Part shown: in pieces, positions 45,565-57,272 of the stretch | How positions within the stretch are numbered: position 1 is the stretch's first letter | How the letters are laid out: each line of letters starts with the position of its first letter | Origin: Mesorhizobium sp. L2C084A000 | Lineage (GTDB): Bacteria > Pseudomonadota > Alphaproteobacteria > Rhizobiales > Rhizobiaceae | Assembly (NCBI RefSeq): GCF_000502875.1 | Contig: NZ_AYWX01000003.1 | Location: forward strand, 81,917-145,916 | Length of the DNA stretch: 64,000 nucleotides | Direction of reading: 5' to 3' | Made by a program: the position numbers and the translations under genes | Notes under the pieces: generated by a model | Database searches by the model: none | The model's input: only the letters and a program-made list of their open reading frames with translations | What the model was told of the DNA's origin: nothing

Positions 45565-46944
45565 TCAGCGATTGATTTCGTCTGCGGCGGCAATGACTTC
45601 GGACACAATCGCCTGCACGTCATCTGGGGTCGTTCGGTGATTGACGAAACACGCGCGCAGCGCGAAATGGCCGTTGATCGTCGCATTCGACAGATACACC
45701 CGGCCGCGCGCGATCACGCGGCGCAGGATCGCTTCATTGTTCTTTGAGCGGTGGCGGAAACAGACTGCGCTTAGCGATACGGGTGCAAGCTGTTCCAACT
45801 CCGGCTGCGACGCGATTGCCTGCGCCAACATCTGGGCATGGTTGAGATCGCGGGCGATGGCTTCGCGATAGGCACGGCGTCCGTGATACTGCAGCGACAT
45901 CCAGAGCTTCAGCGCACGGAAGCGTCGAGAGAGTTCGATCGACTCCTCAAAGAACGCAAATGCTTCCGTAGGGTCATCGCTCAGTATCCTGACGTAGTCG
46001 TCGCTGTGCGAAAAAGTCTTTCGCGCAATGTCCGGGTGACGATAGAGCAGGCAGCCGCAATCGAGTGGCTGATAGAGCCATTTGTGCGCATCCAGTGACA
46101 GCGAATCCGCCGAAGACAACCCTTGGAACTTTTCCGGCGCCGCAAGAGCCGCCAGCCCTCCGTAGGCACCGTCGACGTGCATCCACAGCGCCTCCCTCCG
46201 GGCGATGTCTGCAATCTCGGGAAGGGGATCGATCGCACCGGAGATGATGGTGCCGACCGTGGCCACGATGGCGATGGGCATGTTTCCGGCCTCGCGGTCG
46301 ACGGTGATAGCCGCCTGGAGGGCATCCGTCCGCATCCTGAATTTGTCGTCGACAGGGATCAAACGGAGATTTTTTCTACCGATCCCCAACAGCGCGACGG
46401 CCTTTGGAATGGACATGTGCACTTGCTCGGAAGCATAGATCACGCAGGGCCGCACGCCTGTTTCGTTGGCTGGTAGCTTCGCTTCCCGCGCCATCGCCAG
46501 GGCCATGAGGTTCGCCGTCGAGCCGCCGCCGCACAGGCTGCCTGTAAATCCGGGGCAACCGACAGCCTCCGCCAACCACCCGATCACGGCGCGTTCGATC
46601 GATGTCGCAGCCGGAGCCGACCGCCACGACGTCACATTCTGATTGAGCACCGCAGCCAGCAGCTCCCCCAGCGCGCCGACCGGTTCGCCGGAGCCGACGA
46701 CATAACCGAAGAATCTGCCGGTTGAAGGCCGCACATGCTCCGCGATCGACTTGAAATCCTGCAAGACTTCCCGTCCGCGGCCGCTCTCCTGCCAAGGCCG
46801 CGAGAACAGTTCGGTCGTCTGTTTGCCGCTGGTCGTGGGATACGTCCGACGTTCCTCGAGGGAGGCCCAGTAACCTTTGGCAAGCGCCAAGGCTTCTTCG
46901 GCAAGGTCTGACAATTCCTGATTGGAAATTTCCAGGTCGCGCAT
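45565..46944 (-). CDS. PLP-dependent group II decarboxylase (aromatic amino acid decarboxylase family)
   Basis: A 459-residue enzyme of the pyridoxal-dependent decarboxylase family. Visible are HVRPSTGRFFGYVVGSGEPVGALGELLAA, SLCGGGSTANLMALAMAR, the PLP Asp in LWMHVDGAYGG and the Schiff-base Lys288 in SLDAHKWLYQPLDCG. ATG 46944 is chosen; upstream in-frame sequence overlaps the next gene. The substrate (aromatic amino acid, glutamate or diaminobutyrate-like) cannot be told from sequence. Confidence 0.85.
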   Translation of the reverse strand: MRDLEISNQELSDLAEEALALAKGYWASLEERRTYPTTSGKQTTELFSRPWQESGRGREVLQDFKSIAEHVRPSTGRFFGYVVGSGEPVGALGELLAAVLNQNVTSWRSAPAATSIERAVIGWLAEAVGCPGFTGSLCGGGSTANLMALAMAREAKLPANETGVRPCVIYASEQVHMSIPKAVALLGIGRKNLRLIPVDDKFRMRTDALQAAITVDREAGNMPIAIVATVGTIISGAIDPLPEIADIARREALWMHVDGAYGGLAALAAPEKFQGLSSADSLSLDAHKWLYQPLDCGCLLYRHPDIARKTFSHSDDYVRILSDDPTEAFAFFEESIELSRRFRALKLWMSLQYHGRRAYREAIARDLNHAQMLAQAIASQPELEQLAPVSLSAVCFRHRSKNNEAILRRVIARGRVYLSNATINGHFALRACFVNHRTTPDDVQAIVSEVIAAADEINR

Positions 46945-46993
46945 GCCCTCAGCCCTACGGAGATCCGCTGCGACGCAGGTTACGCTATGCTCG

Positions 46994-47584
46994 CTAATCC
47001 TGGCAATGCCTGGGAATATGCACCCGCCGCCAGCCCGATGAACCTTCGCGAACCAGCACGCGGCGCGCGATGGTCTGGTAGGAGGCGGGAACATCGATGA
47101 CGCGCCTTTGCTCGGGCTGCACCAGCACCTCCTGGGCGATCCTGTCGTACTGTGCGGGGATGACCACGCGCCGCGTGCGTTCGGGCTGGATCACCACGGT
47201 TTTGGCAACACGTTCGTAGCGCGCCTTGTGCCATACCTTGCACAGCACCTTGCGGCCATGGATGACGCGCCATTCCCAGGAGTAGCCGCCGCCATCGACC
47301 CGGACCGTGCGGTAGACGGTGCGGGTGACGGCCGGCACGATCTGGTAGGTCACTTGCGCCGGAACGGTCATCACGACGCGCTCGCGCGTGCCATAGATAG
47401 GGGCGATATAGTCGACCTGCTGGCCGGGCGGACTGATCATCACGTCTTCATAGACCGTGTCGTAGACGGCCGGACTGCGGACCGGTTCATAACATTCGAC
47501 GGCGCGGCCGCCGGCCGCCGTCTGCGAAATCGTGCCGAGCATGGTCAGCCCGGCGATGGTGAAGCATGCGGTTTTCCCGGGCAT
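46994..47584 (-). CDS. Exported protein with 22-residue repeats
   Basis: A 196-residue protein with a signal peptide (MPGKTACFTIAGLTMLGTISQTAAGG) after ATG 47584, which has GGGGGAG upstream. The C-terminal half holds three copies of a 22-residue unit: ARYERVAKTVVIQPERTRRVVI, PAQYDRIAQEVLVQPEQRRVID and PASYQTIARRVLVREGSSG. Looser versions occur earlier (VVMTVPAQVTYQIVPAVTRTVYRTVRV). The pattern suggests a regular beta or mixed repeat structure in the periplasm or at the surface. I do not recognise the family. Confidence 0.7.
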   Translation of the reverse strand: MPGKTACFTIAGLTMLGTISQTAAGGRAVECYEPVRSPAVYDTVYEDVMISPPGQQVDYIAPIYGTRERVVMTVPAQVTYQIVPAVTRTVYRTVRVDGGGYSWEWRVIHGRKVLCKVWHKARYERVAKTVVIQPERTRRVVIPAQYDRIAQEVLVQPEQRRVIDVPASYQTIARRVLVREGSSGWRRVHIPRHCQD

Positions 47585-47922
47585 GACACTCCCCCTGTTG
47601 AACTCTACGCATAAGTTCAACGTTGAATTGTAGAGGAAGCCGTTTCGGAGAAAAGCGGTTTCGGCGCATTTCGTTAAGTGACGCGGTTAAGAAACTGCTA
47701 CCTTGCGCGGCCGGCCATGCGGCTCCGGACCCGCGGAAGCATCCGCCGCCGCGAATCCTTGGTCAGAAAGCTTGATTCGACTTACCCAGATGGCTAGGAG
47801 GGGTCGGCCTTGCACAAGGATGAGCCGGCATCCTATTTACGGAATAACGATCCAGAACCGATTCTGCCCGATCCGCCAGCATTCCCGGCGCCGGAATCCC
47901 ACCGCGAGATAAGAGACAACTG
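47585..47922. other. 338-base divergent spacer upstream of clpP
   Basis: It contains the perfect 12-base palindrome TTCAACGTTGAA (47616-47627), 32 bases before the start of the repeat protein, and presumably the clpP promoter. No gene or clear heat-shock promoter was found in it. Confidence 0.45.
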
Positions 47923-48552
47923 ATGAAGAACCCCGTCGAAACCTACATGAACCTCGTTCCGATGGTGGTCGAACAGACCAATCGCGGCGAGCGGGCCTAC
48001 GACATTTTCTCGCGTCTCCTCAAGGAGCGCATCATTTTCATCACCGGTCCGGTCGAGGACGGCATGGCGACGCTGGTCTGCGCGCAGCTTTTGTTCCTCG
48101 AAGCCGAGAATCCGAAGAAGGAAATCAACCTCTACATCAATTCGCCGGGCGGCGTCGTCACCTCCGGCATGGCGATCTACGACACCATGCAGTTCATCAA
48201 GCCGGCCGTGTCGACGCTCTGCATCGGCCAGGCGGCTTCGATGGGTTCGCTGCTGTTGACCGCCGGCCACAAGGATATGCGCTTTGCCACGCCGAACGCC
48301 CGCATCATGGTTCACCAGCCTTCCGGCGGCTTCCAGGGCCAGGCGTCCGACATCGAGCGCCATGCCCTGGATATCATCAAGCTGAAGCGTCGCCTCAACG
48401 AGGTCTACGTCAAGCACACCGGCAAGAGCTACGAAGAGATCGAGAAGACGCTCGACCGCGACCATTTCATGACCGCTGACGAAGCCAGGGATTTCGGCCT
48501 CATCGACAAGGTCATTTCGTCGCGCGAGCCGCCTGAAGGCGCTGTGGCATAA
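47923..48552 (+). CDS. clpP: ATP-dependent Clp protease proteolytic subunit
   Basis: A 209-residue serine protease that forms the tetradecameric ClpP barrel and works with ClpX or ClpA. The catalytic triad is Ser106 (GQAASMGS), His131 (MVHQPSGG) and Asp180 (TLDRD). The N-terminus [33 protein letters not shown] is typical of the alphaproteobacterial housekeeping form. clpX follows about 300 bases later. Confidence 0.98.
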   Translation: MKNPVETYMNLVPMVVEQTNRGERAYDIFSRLLKERIIFITGPVEDGMATLVCAQLLFLEAENPKKEINLYINSPGGVVTSGMAIYDTMQFIKPAVSTLCIGQAASMGSLLLTAGHKDMRFATPNARIMVHQPSGGFQGQASDIERHALDIIKLKRRLNEVYVKHTGKSYEEIEKTLDRDHFMTADEARDFGLIDKVISSREPPEGAVA

Positions 48553-48849
48553 GGGCTTATTGGCAGTTGGATGGCGGCATCACGCGCTTTTGGTGTGTCT
48601 TGCGGCATTTCGGCCACAATTGGCTGTTCCCTCGGGGGACAGGATTGCCTACGTTAAGGCTATGTTGAGTTTCGGCGGCTTAGCTTTATGCGGGGTTGTC
48701 GCGAATCATTGCCACGTTTTCTGATTTGTGTTTCGTACGGAATGCGTTGCGGGAGCCGGAACACACTGGCGGCGGCGGATTCCCGCGATAGATAGAGTAT
48801 GCGCCCTTTCAGCCAGACCATCGGCGGGCGGCCATGAAAGGACATGAAA

Positions 48850-50124
<1,275 letters not shown>

Positions 50125-50429
50125 CATGAGCCCGCAGCGAAATTCTGGAACGGCGCCGCAAGGCGCCGTTTTGCTGTCGCGCAGGGGTTTTGCGCGGCGT
50201 ACGGCTTGGCGTCGCAAATGTGTCACTCGCGGACGGGTTGGAAGTGCGGATTTGGACGCGCCCCTTGATCTTTGGGGGTCGTGCATCCAACTAACTGGAG
50301 AAGGCCGAGGTGCCCGATTTCTGTGCTGTAAAACTCCCGTCACAAACGGTGGTAGGCGGAACGATCCCCGGTCGTTAATATAAGATTCGCGGTTGGCTGA
50401 TTGGCAGCCGCGACATGAAAGGTTGGACA
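50125..50429. other. 305-base spacer between clpX and lon
   Basis: After the clpX terminator it contains a CTTGAT element (50264-50269) with CATCCA 16 bases further on, a weak match to an RpoH-type promoter, and a lone TATAAG at 50379-50384. No gene is seen. Confidence 0.35.
50150..50172 (+). terminator. Rho-independent terminator of clpX
   Basis: Stem ACGGCGCC / GGCGCCGT with a GCAA loop and a short T run, 25 bases after the clpX stop. Confidence 0.85.
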
Positions 50430-52837
<2,408 letters not shown>

Positions 52838-52841
<4 letters not shown>

Positions 52842-52939
52842 AGCTCCGGGCGTCCATCTGGACGCACAAAGGACGCTCTAACGCTCAGACTTGTGCATGG
52901 CCCCTGCCGAAAACCGGCTACGGTTTTCAGGGCCATGCA
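52838..52939. repeat. Tandem RPE-like hairpins downstream of lon
   Basis: The first hairpin has arms TTAGAGC / GCTCTAA (52838-52844, 52875-52881) with an inner GCGTCC / GGACGC stem, and it overlaps the lon stop codon. The second has outer arms TGCATGGCCC / GGGCCATGCA (52894-52903, 52930-52939) and inner arms GAAAACCG / CGGTTTTC. This resembles rhizobial palindromic elements. Confidence 0.7.
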
Positions 52940-52974
52940 TTGGTTTTCGTCAAGGTTGCAGCGCACAAACGGAG

Positions 52975-52999
52975 AGCCGGGCCTAGCGCCCGGCTTTTT
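52975..52999 (+). terminator. Terminator of lon
   Basis: Stem AGCCGGGC / GCCCGGCT around a CTAGC loop, followed by five T, about 130 bases after the lon stop and behind the palindromic element. Confidence 0.85.
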
Positions 53000-53055
53000 C
53001 ATGTGAAAAACCCAGCATTTCCGGGCTTTTTCCGTTTTTTTCCTGCCTTTTCGGC

Positions 53056-53084
53056 TTGGTTGCGGCAACGCTTCTTTCTACAGT
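53056..53084 (+). promoter_or_regulatory. Putative promoter of hupB
   Basis: TTGGTT (53056-53061) and TACAGT (53079-53084) are 17 bases apart, about 55 bases before the hupB start, directly behind the lon terminator. Confidence 0.5.
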
Positions 53085-53139
53085 CCGTTTCCTGCCGGAT
53101 GAGTCGATAGTTCCGGTGTTCTCATGGAAGGGAATTTTT

Positions 53140-53412
53140 ATGAACAAGAACGAACTGGTGTCCGCTGTCGCCGACGCCGCGAGCATTTCGAAGGGTGACG
53201 CGCAGTCGGCGGTCGATGCGGTATTTTCCACCATCACCGGCGAACTGAAGAAGGGCGGCGATGTCCGGCTTGTCGGCTTTGGCAATTTCACCGTGTCAAA
53301 GCGTGCCGCCTCGACCGGCCGCAATCCTCAGACCGGCGCCGAAGTGAAGATCCCGGCGCGTACCGTGCCGAAGTTCTCGGCCGGCAAAGGCCTCAAGGAC
53401 GCAGTCAACTAA
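53140..53412 (+). CDS. hupB: DNA-binding protein HU-beta
   Basis: A 90-residue nucleoid protein. It starts MNKNELVSAVADAASISKGDAQSAVDAVFSTI and has the HU signature VGFGNFTVSKRAASTGRNPQTGAEVKIPARTVPKFSAGKGLKDAV. ATG 53140 has AAGGGA upstream. The gene is monocistronic, with two successive terminators behind it. The genome also encodes IHF-alpha at 9611. Confidence 0.97.
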   Translation: MNKNELVSAVADAASISKGDAQSAVDAVFSTITGELKKGGDVRLVGFGNFTVSKRAASTGRNPQTGAEVKIPARTVPKFSAGKGLKDAVN

Positions 53413-53432
53413 GCGCCTTTTTCTTTTCAGAG

Positions 53433-53527
53433 ACCAGAAAAGCCGGGCTTGCCCGGCTTTTCATTTTCGTGGCCTACGCACGTACACACGACCAGAAAAG
53501 CCGGGCTTGCCCGGCTTTTCATTTTTG
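53433..53527. terminator. Duplicated terminators after hupB
   Basis: Two copies of the same hairpin, GAAAAGCCGGGC-TT-GCCCGGCTTTTC (53437-53462 and 53495-53520), each followed by ATTTT. The copies, with flanking bases, repeat at 58-base spacing. Both are symmetric, so they can also stop the convergent gene at 53557. Confidence 0.9.
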
Positions 53528-53556
53528 TGCCAGACGCTGACGCGACGGCGGCCGGC

Positions 53557-54579
53557 TTATGCGGTCGGCGCTTCAGGGCGCATAAGGCCTTCCTTCTTGA
53601 GATCGGCCCAAAGGGCTGCGGGCAGTTTCGCATCGAGCAGCGAGCGATTGCTCTCGACTTCGCTCGGCCGCTGGCCACCGGGGACCACTGAGACGACCGA
53701 AGGGTGCAGTAGCGGGAATTGCAGGGCGGCCTCGATCAGCCGCACGCCATGGCGCTTGCAGACGCTCTCGATGCCGGCGACGCGGTCGAGGATGTCCTTC
53801 GGCGCTTCGGAGTAGTTGTAGTAGGCGCCGGGCTTCGGTCCGGTCGCCAGGATGCCGGAGTTGTAGGGGCCGCCGAGAACGATGCCGATGCCGCGTGCCT
53901 GGCAGAGCGGCAGGAAGGACGTCAGCGCCTCCTGTTCCAAGAGCGTATAGCGACCGGCCAGCAGGAACAGGTCGAAGTCGCCGCGCTCGGCCAGCGTCTG
54001 CGCGACCTGCCACTCATTGATGCCGCCACCGAACGCCTTGATCACGCCCTGGTCGCGCAGCGACAGCAAGCCGTAATAGCCCGAGCGCATGAACTCTTCG
54101 AGGCGCCGGTCGGAGGCTTCCTTGCTGCCATGGGTGAAGATGTCGACATCGTGCACGAAGAGGATGTCGATCCGGTCGACGCCGAGGCGCTCAAGCGAGG
54201 CTTCGAATGAGCGCATGACACCGTCATAGCTGTAGTCGTACACCTCGCGGCGCGACGGCGTGTCGAAGAATTTGCCGATGCCGGTGCGCTCTTCGGGCGG
54301 GCAGGCACGCATGATGCGGCCGACCTTGCTCGACAGCACATAGTCGTCGCGCTTCTTGCCGCGCAGGAACGGGTTGAGCCGCGTTTCCGAGAGGCCGAGC
54401 CCATAGAGCGGCGCGGTGTCGTAGTAGCGGCAGCCGGTCGCCCAGGCGGCCTCCAGCGTGGCGTTGGCGTCCTCGTCGGAGACGGCACGGTAGAGGTTGC
54501 CGAGCGGCGCCGTGCCGAAGCCGAGCTCGGTGAAACTGATGCCGCCATTGCCGATGCGGTCGAAATGCCGTGTCTTCAT
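53557..54579 (-). CDS. Aldo/keto reductase, L-fucose (D-threo-aldose) dehydrogenase-like
   Basis: A 340-residue NAD(P)-dependent oxidoreductase. Features are LGFGTAPLGNLYRAVSDEDANATLEAAWATGCRYYDTAPLYGLGLSETRL (catalytic Asp and Tyr), VLSSKVGR and LLHPSVVSVVPGGQRPSEVE for cofactor binding. The insert ACPPEERTGIGKFFDTPSRREVYDYSYDGVMRSFEASLERLG is typical of the galactose/L-fucose dehydrogenase and pyridoxal 4-dehydrogenase group. With FucU encoded in the same locus, oxidation of L-fucose or a related aldose is likely but unproven. It is divergent from the SIS gene. Confidence 0.85.
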   Translation of the reverse strand: MKTRHFDRIGNGGISFTELGFGTAPLGNLYRAVSDEDANATLEAAWATGCRYYDTAPLYGLGLSETRLNPFLRGKKRDDYVLSSKVGRIMRACPPEERTGIGKFFDTPSRREVYDYSYDGVMRSFEASLERLGVDRIDILFVHDVDIFTHGSKEASDRRLEEFMRSGYYGLLSLRDQGVIKAFGGGINEWQVAQTLAERGDFDLFLLAGRYTLLEQEALTSFLPLCQARGIGIVLGGPYNSGILATGPKPGAYYNYSEAPKDILDRVAGIESVCKRHGVRLIEAALQFPLLHPSVVSVVPGGQRPSEVESNRSLLDAKLPAALWADLKKEGLMRPEAPTA

Positions 54580-54604
54580 ATGCTGCCGTTTGCCTCGTTT
54601 GATT

Positions 54605-54613
54605 TGTCTGACA
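54605..54613. promoter_or_regulatory. GntR-like operator between the AKR and SIS genes
   Basis: TGTC-T-GACA, an interrupted palindrome of the kind bound by FadR-subfamily GntR regulators, 26 bases upstream of the aldo/keto reductase start. A similar sequence (TGTCGGACG) lies at 60192-60200. No GntR gene is in the window. Confidence 0.4.
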
Positions 54614-54756
54614 TGACACTATCATGCCTGTGGTCCGGCAAAAGCATCGCTGCGCGTTGGACACGCATTTTCGCGGTTGCTAGCATGAACGAAATCAAGC
54701 TGTTCGTAGCAGCAAGAGCGGCAAATCCCAGGGTAATTTTCAATGGCAGGTTTGCG

Positions 54757-55323
54757 GTGAGCAACAAGAGCAAAAGCCTGTTCGAGACCGCGCTTGAGGA
54801 GCTCGGCGGCGTGCTGGCACGCATCGACGAAAGCCGGATCGACGCCGCCTGCAAAATGCTGGCCGGCGCGCGACAGATCGTCGTCTATGGCTGCGGCCGC
54901 GAGGCCTTGCAGGTCAAGGGTTTTGCCATGCGGCTCTACCATTTGGGCCTACCGGTTTCCGTGGTCGCCGACATGAACACACCGCCGCTGGGGCAGGGCG
55001 ATGTCTTCCTGGTCAGTTCCGGGCCGGGAGAGACCTCGACCGTGCTGACCTTGATGCAGGTCGCGCGCCAAGCAGGTGCAACCAATCTCCTGTTGACCGC
55101 CCAGGCCGAAGCCAGCGCGGCAAGGCTTGCCGACTTCACCCTGCTCATTCCCGCGCAGACCATGGCCAACGATCAGGGGGCGCAAAAAACATCGGTCCTG
55201 CCGATGGGCTCGGTGTTCGAAGGCGCACTGTTCCTGCTGTTCGAGGTGATGGTGCTGAAGCTCAGGGAATTGATTGGCGCGTCGCCTGAAGCAATGCGCG
55301 CCCGCCACACCAACATGGAATAG
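54757..55323 (+). CDS. SIS-domain protein (6-phospho-3-hexuloisomerase-like)
   Basis: A 188-residue phosphosugar-binding protein with a single SIS domain: ARQIVVYGCGREALQVKGFAMRLYHLGLPVSVVADMNTPPLGQGDVFLVSSGPGETSTVLTLMQVARQAGATNLLLT. GTG 54757 is chosen because it gives the usual HxlB-like length and has AGG upstream; an in-frame ATG at 54685 would add 24 residues. It lies 3 bases before the creatininase gene, so both are one transcript. It may be an isomerase or a sugar-phosphate sensor; HxlB proper is not implied. Confidence 0.78.
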   Translation: MSNKSKSLFETALEELGGVLARIDESRIDAACKMLAGARQIVVYGCGREALQVKGFAMRLYHLGLPVSVVADMNTPPLGQGDVFLVSSGPGETSTVLTLMQVARQAGATNLLLTAQAEASAARLADFTLLIPAQTMANDQGAQKTSVLPMGSVFEGALFLLFEVMVLKLRELIGASPEAMRARHTNME

Positions 55324-55326
55324 ATC

Positions 55327-56070
55327 ATGCGCTACGAACTGATGCTGCCACACCAGATCCGCAGGGCGATCGCCGAGAATTGGCCGGTCGCTCTGCCGCT
55401 TGGCGTGCTCGAATACCATGGCGAGCACATGGCCGTCGGCATGGACACGCTGGCCGTCGTCAAGACGCTGGAACTGTTCGAAAAGGAGAAGGACGTCGTC
55501 ATCCTGCCATCCTTCTACTACGGCGCGGCAAGCTATGCGGTGGCGCCGCCGGAAGGCAGCGGCTCGGTGCAGGTCGGCGGCAATGCGCTGGCGCCGTTCG
55601 GCGAGGAGCTGTTCTACAGCCTGCTGCGCATCGGCTTTCGCAACATCCACGCCATCATCCACCACCAGACCGAGAATTTCGCCGCCGGCATGCCGACCGA
55701 TCTGGCGTTCAAGACCGCCGGTCGCCAGGCGATCTTCCGCTTTCTCGAAAAGGAACGCGGCGAGGGCTGGTGGGGGTCGCAGGCGATGGCCGACTACTAT
55801 TCCGGGCACGCCGCGGGTGAAAATTTCTTCAACTGGGTACAGGTTCATCCGCTGATGCCGGCTGACATGAACGGCAAGTACCCGTTCGACCATGCCGGCA
55901 TCGGCGAGACATCGCTGATGCTGGCGCTATGCCCGGAGGCGGTGGACGCCGGTCACTTCGACGACAACAAGAGCTGGTATACGGCGAGCGCCAAGGACGC
56001 TTCGGCTGAGCTTGGGCAGAAGGGTGTGGCTATGATCCTCGATCACCTGCGGATGATTCTGAGGAGCTAG
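55327..56070 (+). CDS. Creatininase-family hydrolase
   Basis: A 247-residue amidohydrolase-like protein. The metal ligands are apparent in LPLGVLEYHGEHMAVGMDTLAV (Glu, His, Asp) and later in AIIHHQTENFAAG and DHAGIGETSLML. Family members act on creatinine, on 2-amino-5-formylamino-pyrimidines, on mycofactocin precursor and on 3-dehydro-inosose (IolN). The sugar locus favours a sugar-ring substrate of the last type, but this is only a hypothesis. It is translationally close to the SIS gene. Confidence 0.8.
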   Translation: MRYELMLPHQIRRAIAENWPVALPLGVLEYHGEHMAVGMDTLAVVKTLELFEKEKDVVILPSFYYGAASYAVAPPEGSGSVQVGGNALAPFGEELFYSLLRIGFRNIHAIIHHQTENFAAGMPTDLAFKTAGRQAIFRFLEKERGEGWWGSQAMADYYSGHAAGENFFNWVQVHPLMPADMNGKYPFDHAGIGETSLMLALCPEAVDAGHFDDNKSWYTASAKDASAELGQKGVAMILDHLRMILRS

Positions 56071-56098
56071 CTACGAGATTGTCGGGCGGCTTTGGTAG

Positions 56099-56323
56099 TT
56101 CGTCATCCTAGGGCGAAGCAGGAGCGAAGCGACGTCGCGGAGACCCTAGGATCCATGCCGTGACCGCAGCCAACGAACGCTGCGGCGCAGGATAGAAGCG
56201 GTTCGCAGCGGCCTTTCCTCGCGTCAAAAGTTTCTTCACCGTGGCGGAGCGCCGATGTCACGGCATGGATCCTAGGGTCTGCGCCGCGTCGCTTCGCTCC
56301 TTGCTCCGCCCTAGGATGACGAA
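56099..56323. repeat. Long inverted repeat between convergent genes
   Basis: Arms of about 66 bases (56099-56164 and 56257-56323) are inverse copies with only a few mismatches and one indel. Both contain CATCCTAGGGCG and ACCCTAGGATCCATGCCGTGAC. The 92-base spacer holds a smaller hairpin CGCAGC / GCTGCG. It lies between the creatininase and permease stops and may act as a terminator. Single copies of such units are common in rhizobial genomes. Confidence 0.8.
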
Positions 56324-56348
56324 GTGATGGAGCCTGGCGCCACTCGCC

Positions 56349-57266
56349 CTACTTCACCGCACCCGCGGTCATGCCCATGATCAGATAGCGCTCCAACGCG
56401 ATGCCGATGACGGCGAGCGGCGCGATGGCCGCCGTGGCGAGCGCCGCCATCGACCACCAGTTGATGCCTTGCGAGCCGGTCTGGCTTGCCACCATGACCG
56501 GGATGGTCTTGGCGTCGGTCGAGGTCAAAAGGGCGGCGAAGAAATACTCGTTCCAGCACAGCACCATCGCCAGGATGAAGGCGGCGACCATGCCCGGCAG
56601 CGCGATCGGCATGACGATGCGGAAGAAGGCGCCCCAGATCGACAGCCCGTCGACAAGCGCTGCTTCCTCGAGCTCGACCGGGATCGAGTTGAACTGGTCG
56701 CGCATGATCCAGATGACGATCGGCAGCACCATCAGCGTGTAGAGCAGGATCAGCCCGACGCGCGTGTCGAGCAGGCCGACCTCGCGGTAGAGCACCAGGA
56801 AGGGCAGTGCGAGCACCACCGGCGGCAGGATCAGCTGCGACAGGAAGAAGAACGAGATGTCCTCGTTCCTGAACCAGGCGAAATGATAGCGATAGCGGGT
56901 GAGCCCGTAGGCGGCGAGGCTGCCGATGACGATGGCGAGGCTCGACGCGCCGACCGAGGTAATCACCGAATTCATGAAGCGCTTGAGGAACTCCTCGCGC
57001 ACCGTCGAGGTCTGGAAGATCGAGTCCGGCGACAGACCGAGCGAGCGCCAGCCCTTCCAGTCCGGCTGGAAGTCGACGAAGGGGATGAGATGGCCCTGGG
57101 TGACGTCGACCGCGGTCTTGAACGAGGTCGTGATCGTCCAGTAGATCGGGAACAGGCAGATGAACGCCCAGAAGGCCAGCGCCCCATAGATGAAGACGCG
57201 GCTGGCGAGGAAGCTCGCCGGCGAGCGGATCTCTGAGGCGACATATTCGGTGGTCTGAACGCTCAT
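56349..57266 (-). CDS. Carbohydrate ABC transporter permease, MalG family
   Basis: A 305-residue CUT1 inner-membrane subunit with six hydrophobic segments. The EAA loop ELEEAALVDGLSIWGAFFRIVMPIALPG contacts the ATPase. The C-terminus LERYLIMGMTAGAVK is typical of MalG proteins. It follows the MalF-like gene by 6 bases and is the last gene of the minus-strand transporter operon. Confidence 0.93.
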   Translation of the reverse strand: MSVQTTEYVASEIRSPASFLASRVFIYGALAFWAFICLFPIYWTITTSFKTAVDVTQGHLIPFVDFQPDWKGWRSLGLSPDSIFQTSTVREEFLKRFMNSVITSVGASSLAIVIGSLAAYGLTRYRYHFAWFRNEDISFFFLSQLILPPVVLALPFLVLYREVGLLDTRVGLILLYTLMVLPIVIWIMRDQFNSIPVELEEAALVDGLSIWGAFFRIVMPIALPGMVAAFILAMVLCWNEYFFAALLTSTDAKTIPVMVASQTGSQGINWWSMAALATAAIAPLAVIGIALERYLIMGMTAGAVK

Positions 57267-57272
57267 CTCAGC

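Noticed and set aside
50264-50289. RpoH-type heat-shock promoter before lon
   Set aside because: CTTGAT and CATCCA are present at a plausible distance, but the -10 match is too weak to report as a promoter on its own.
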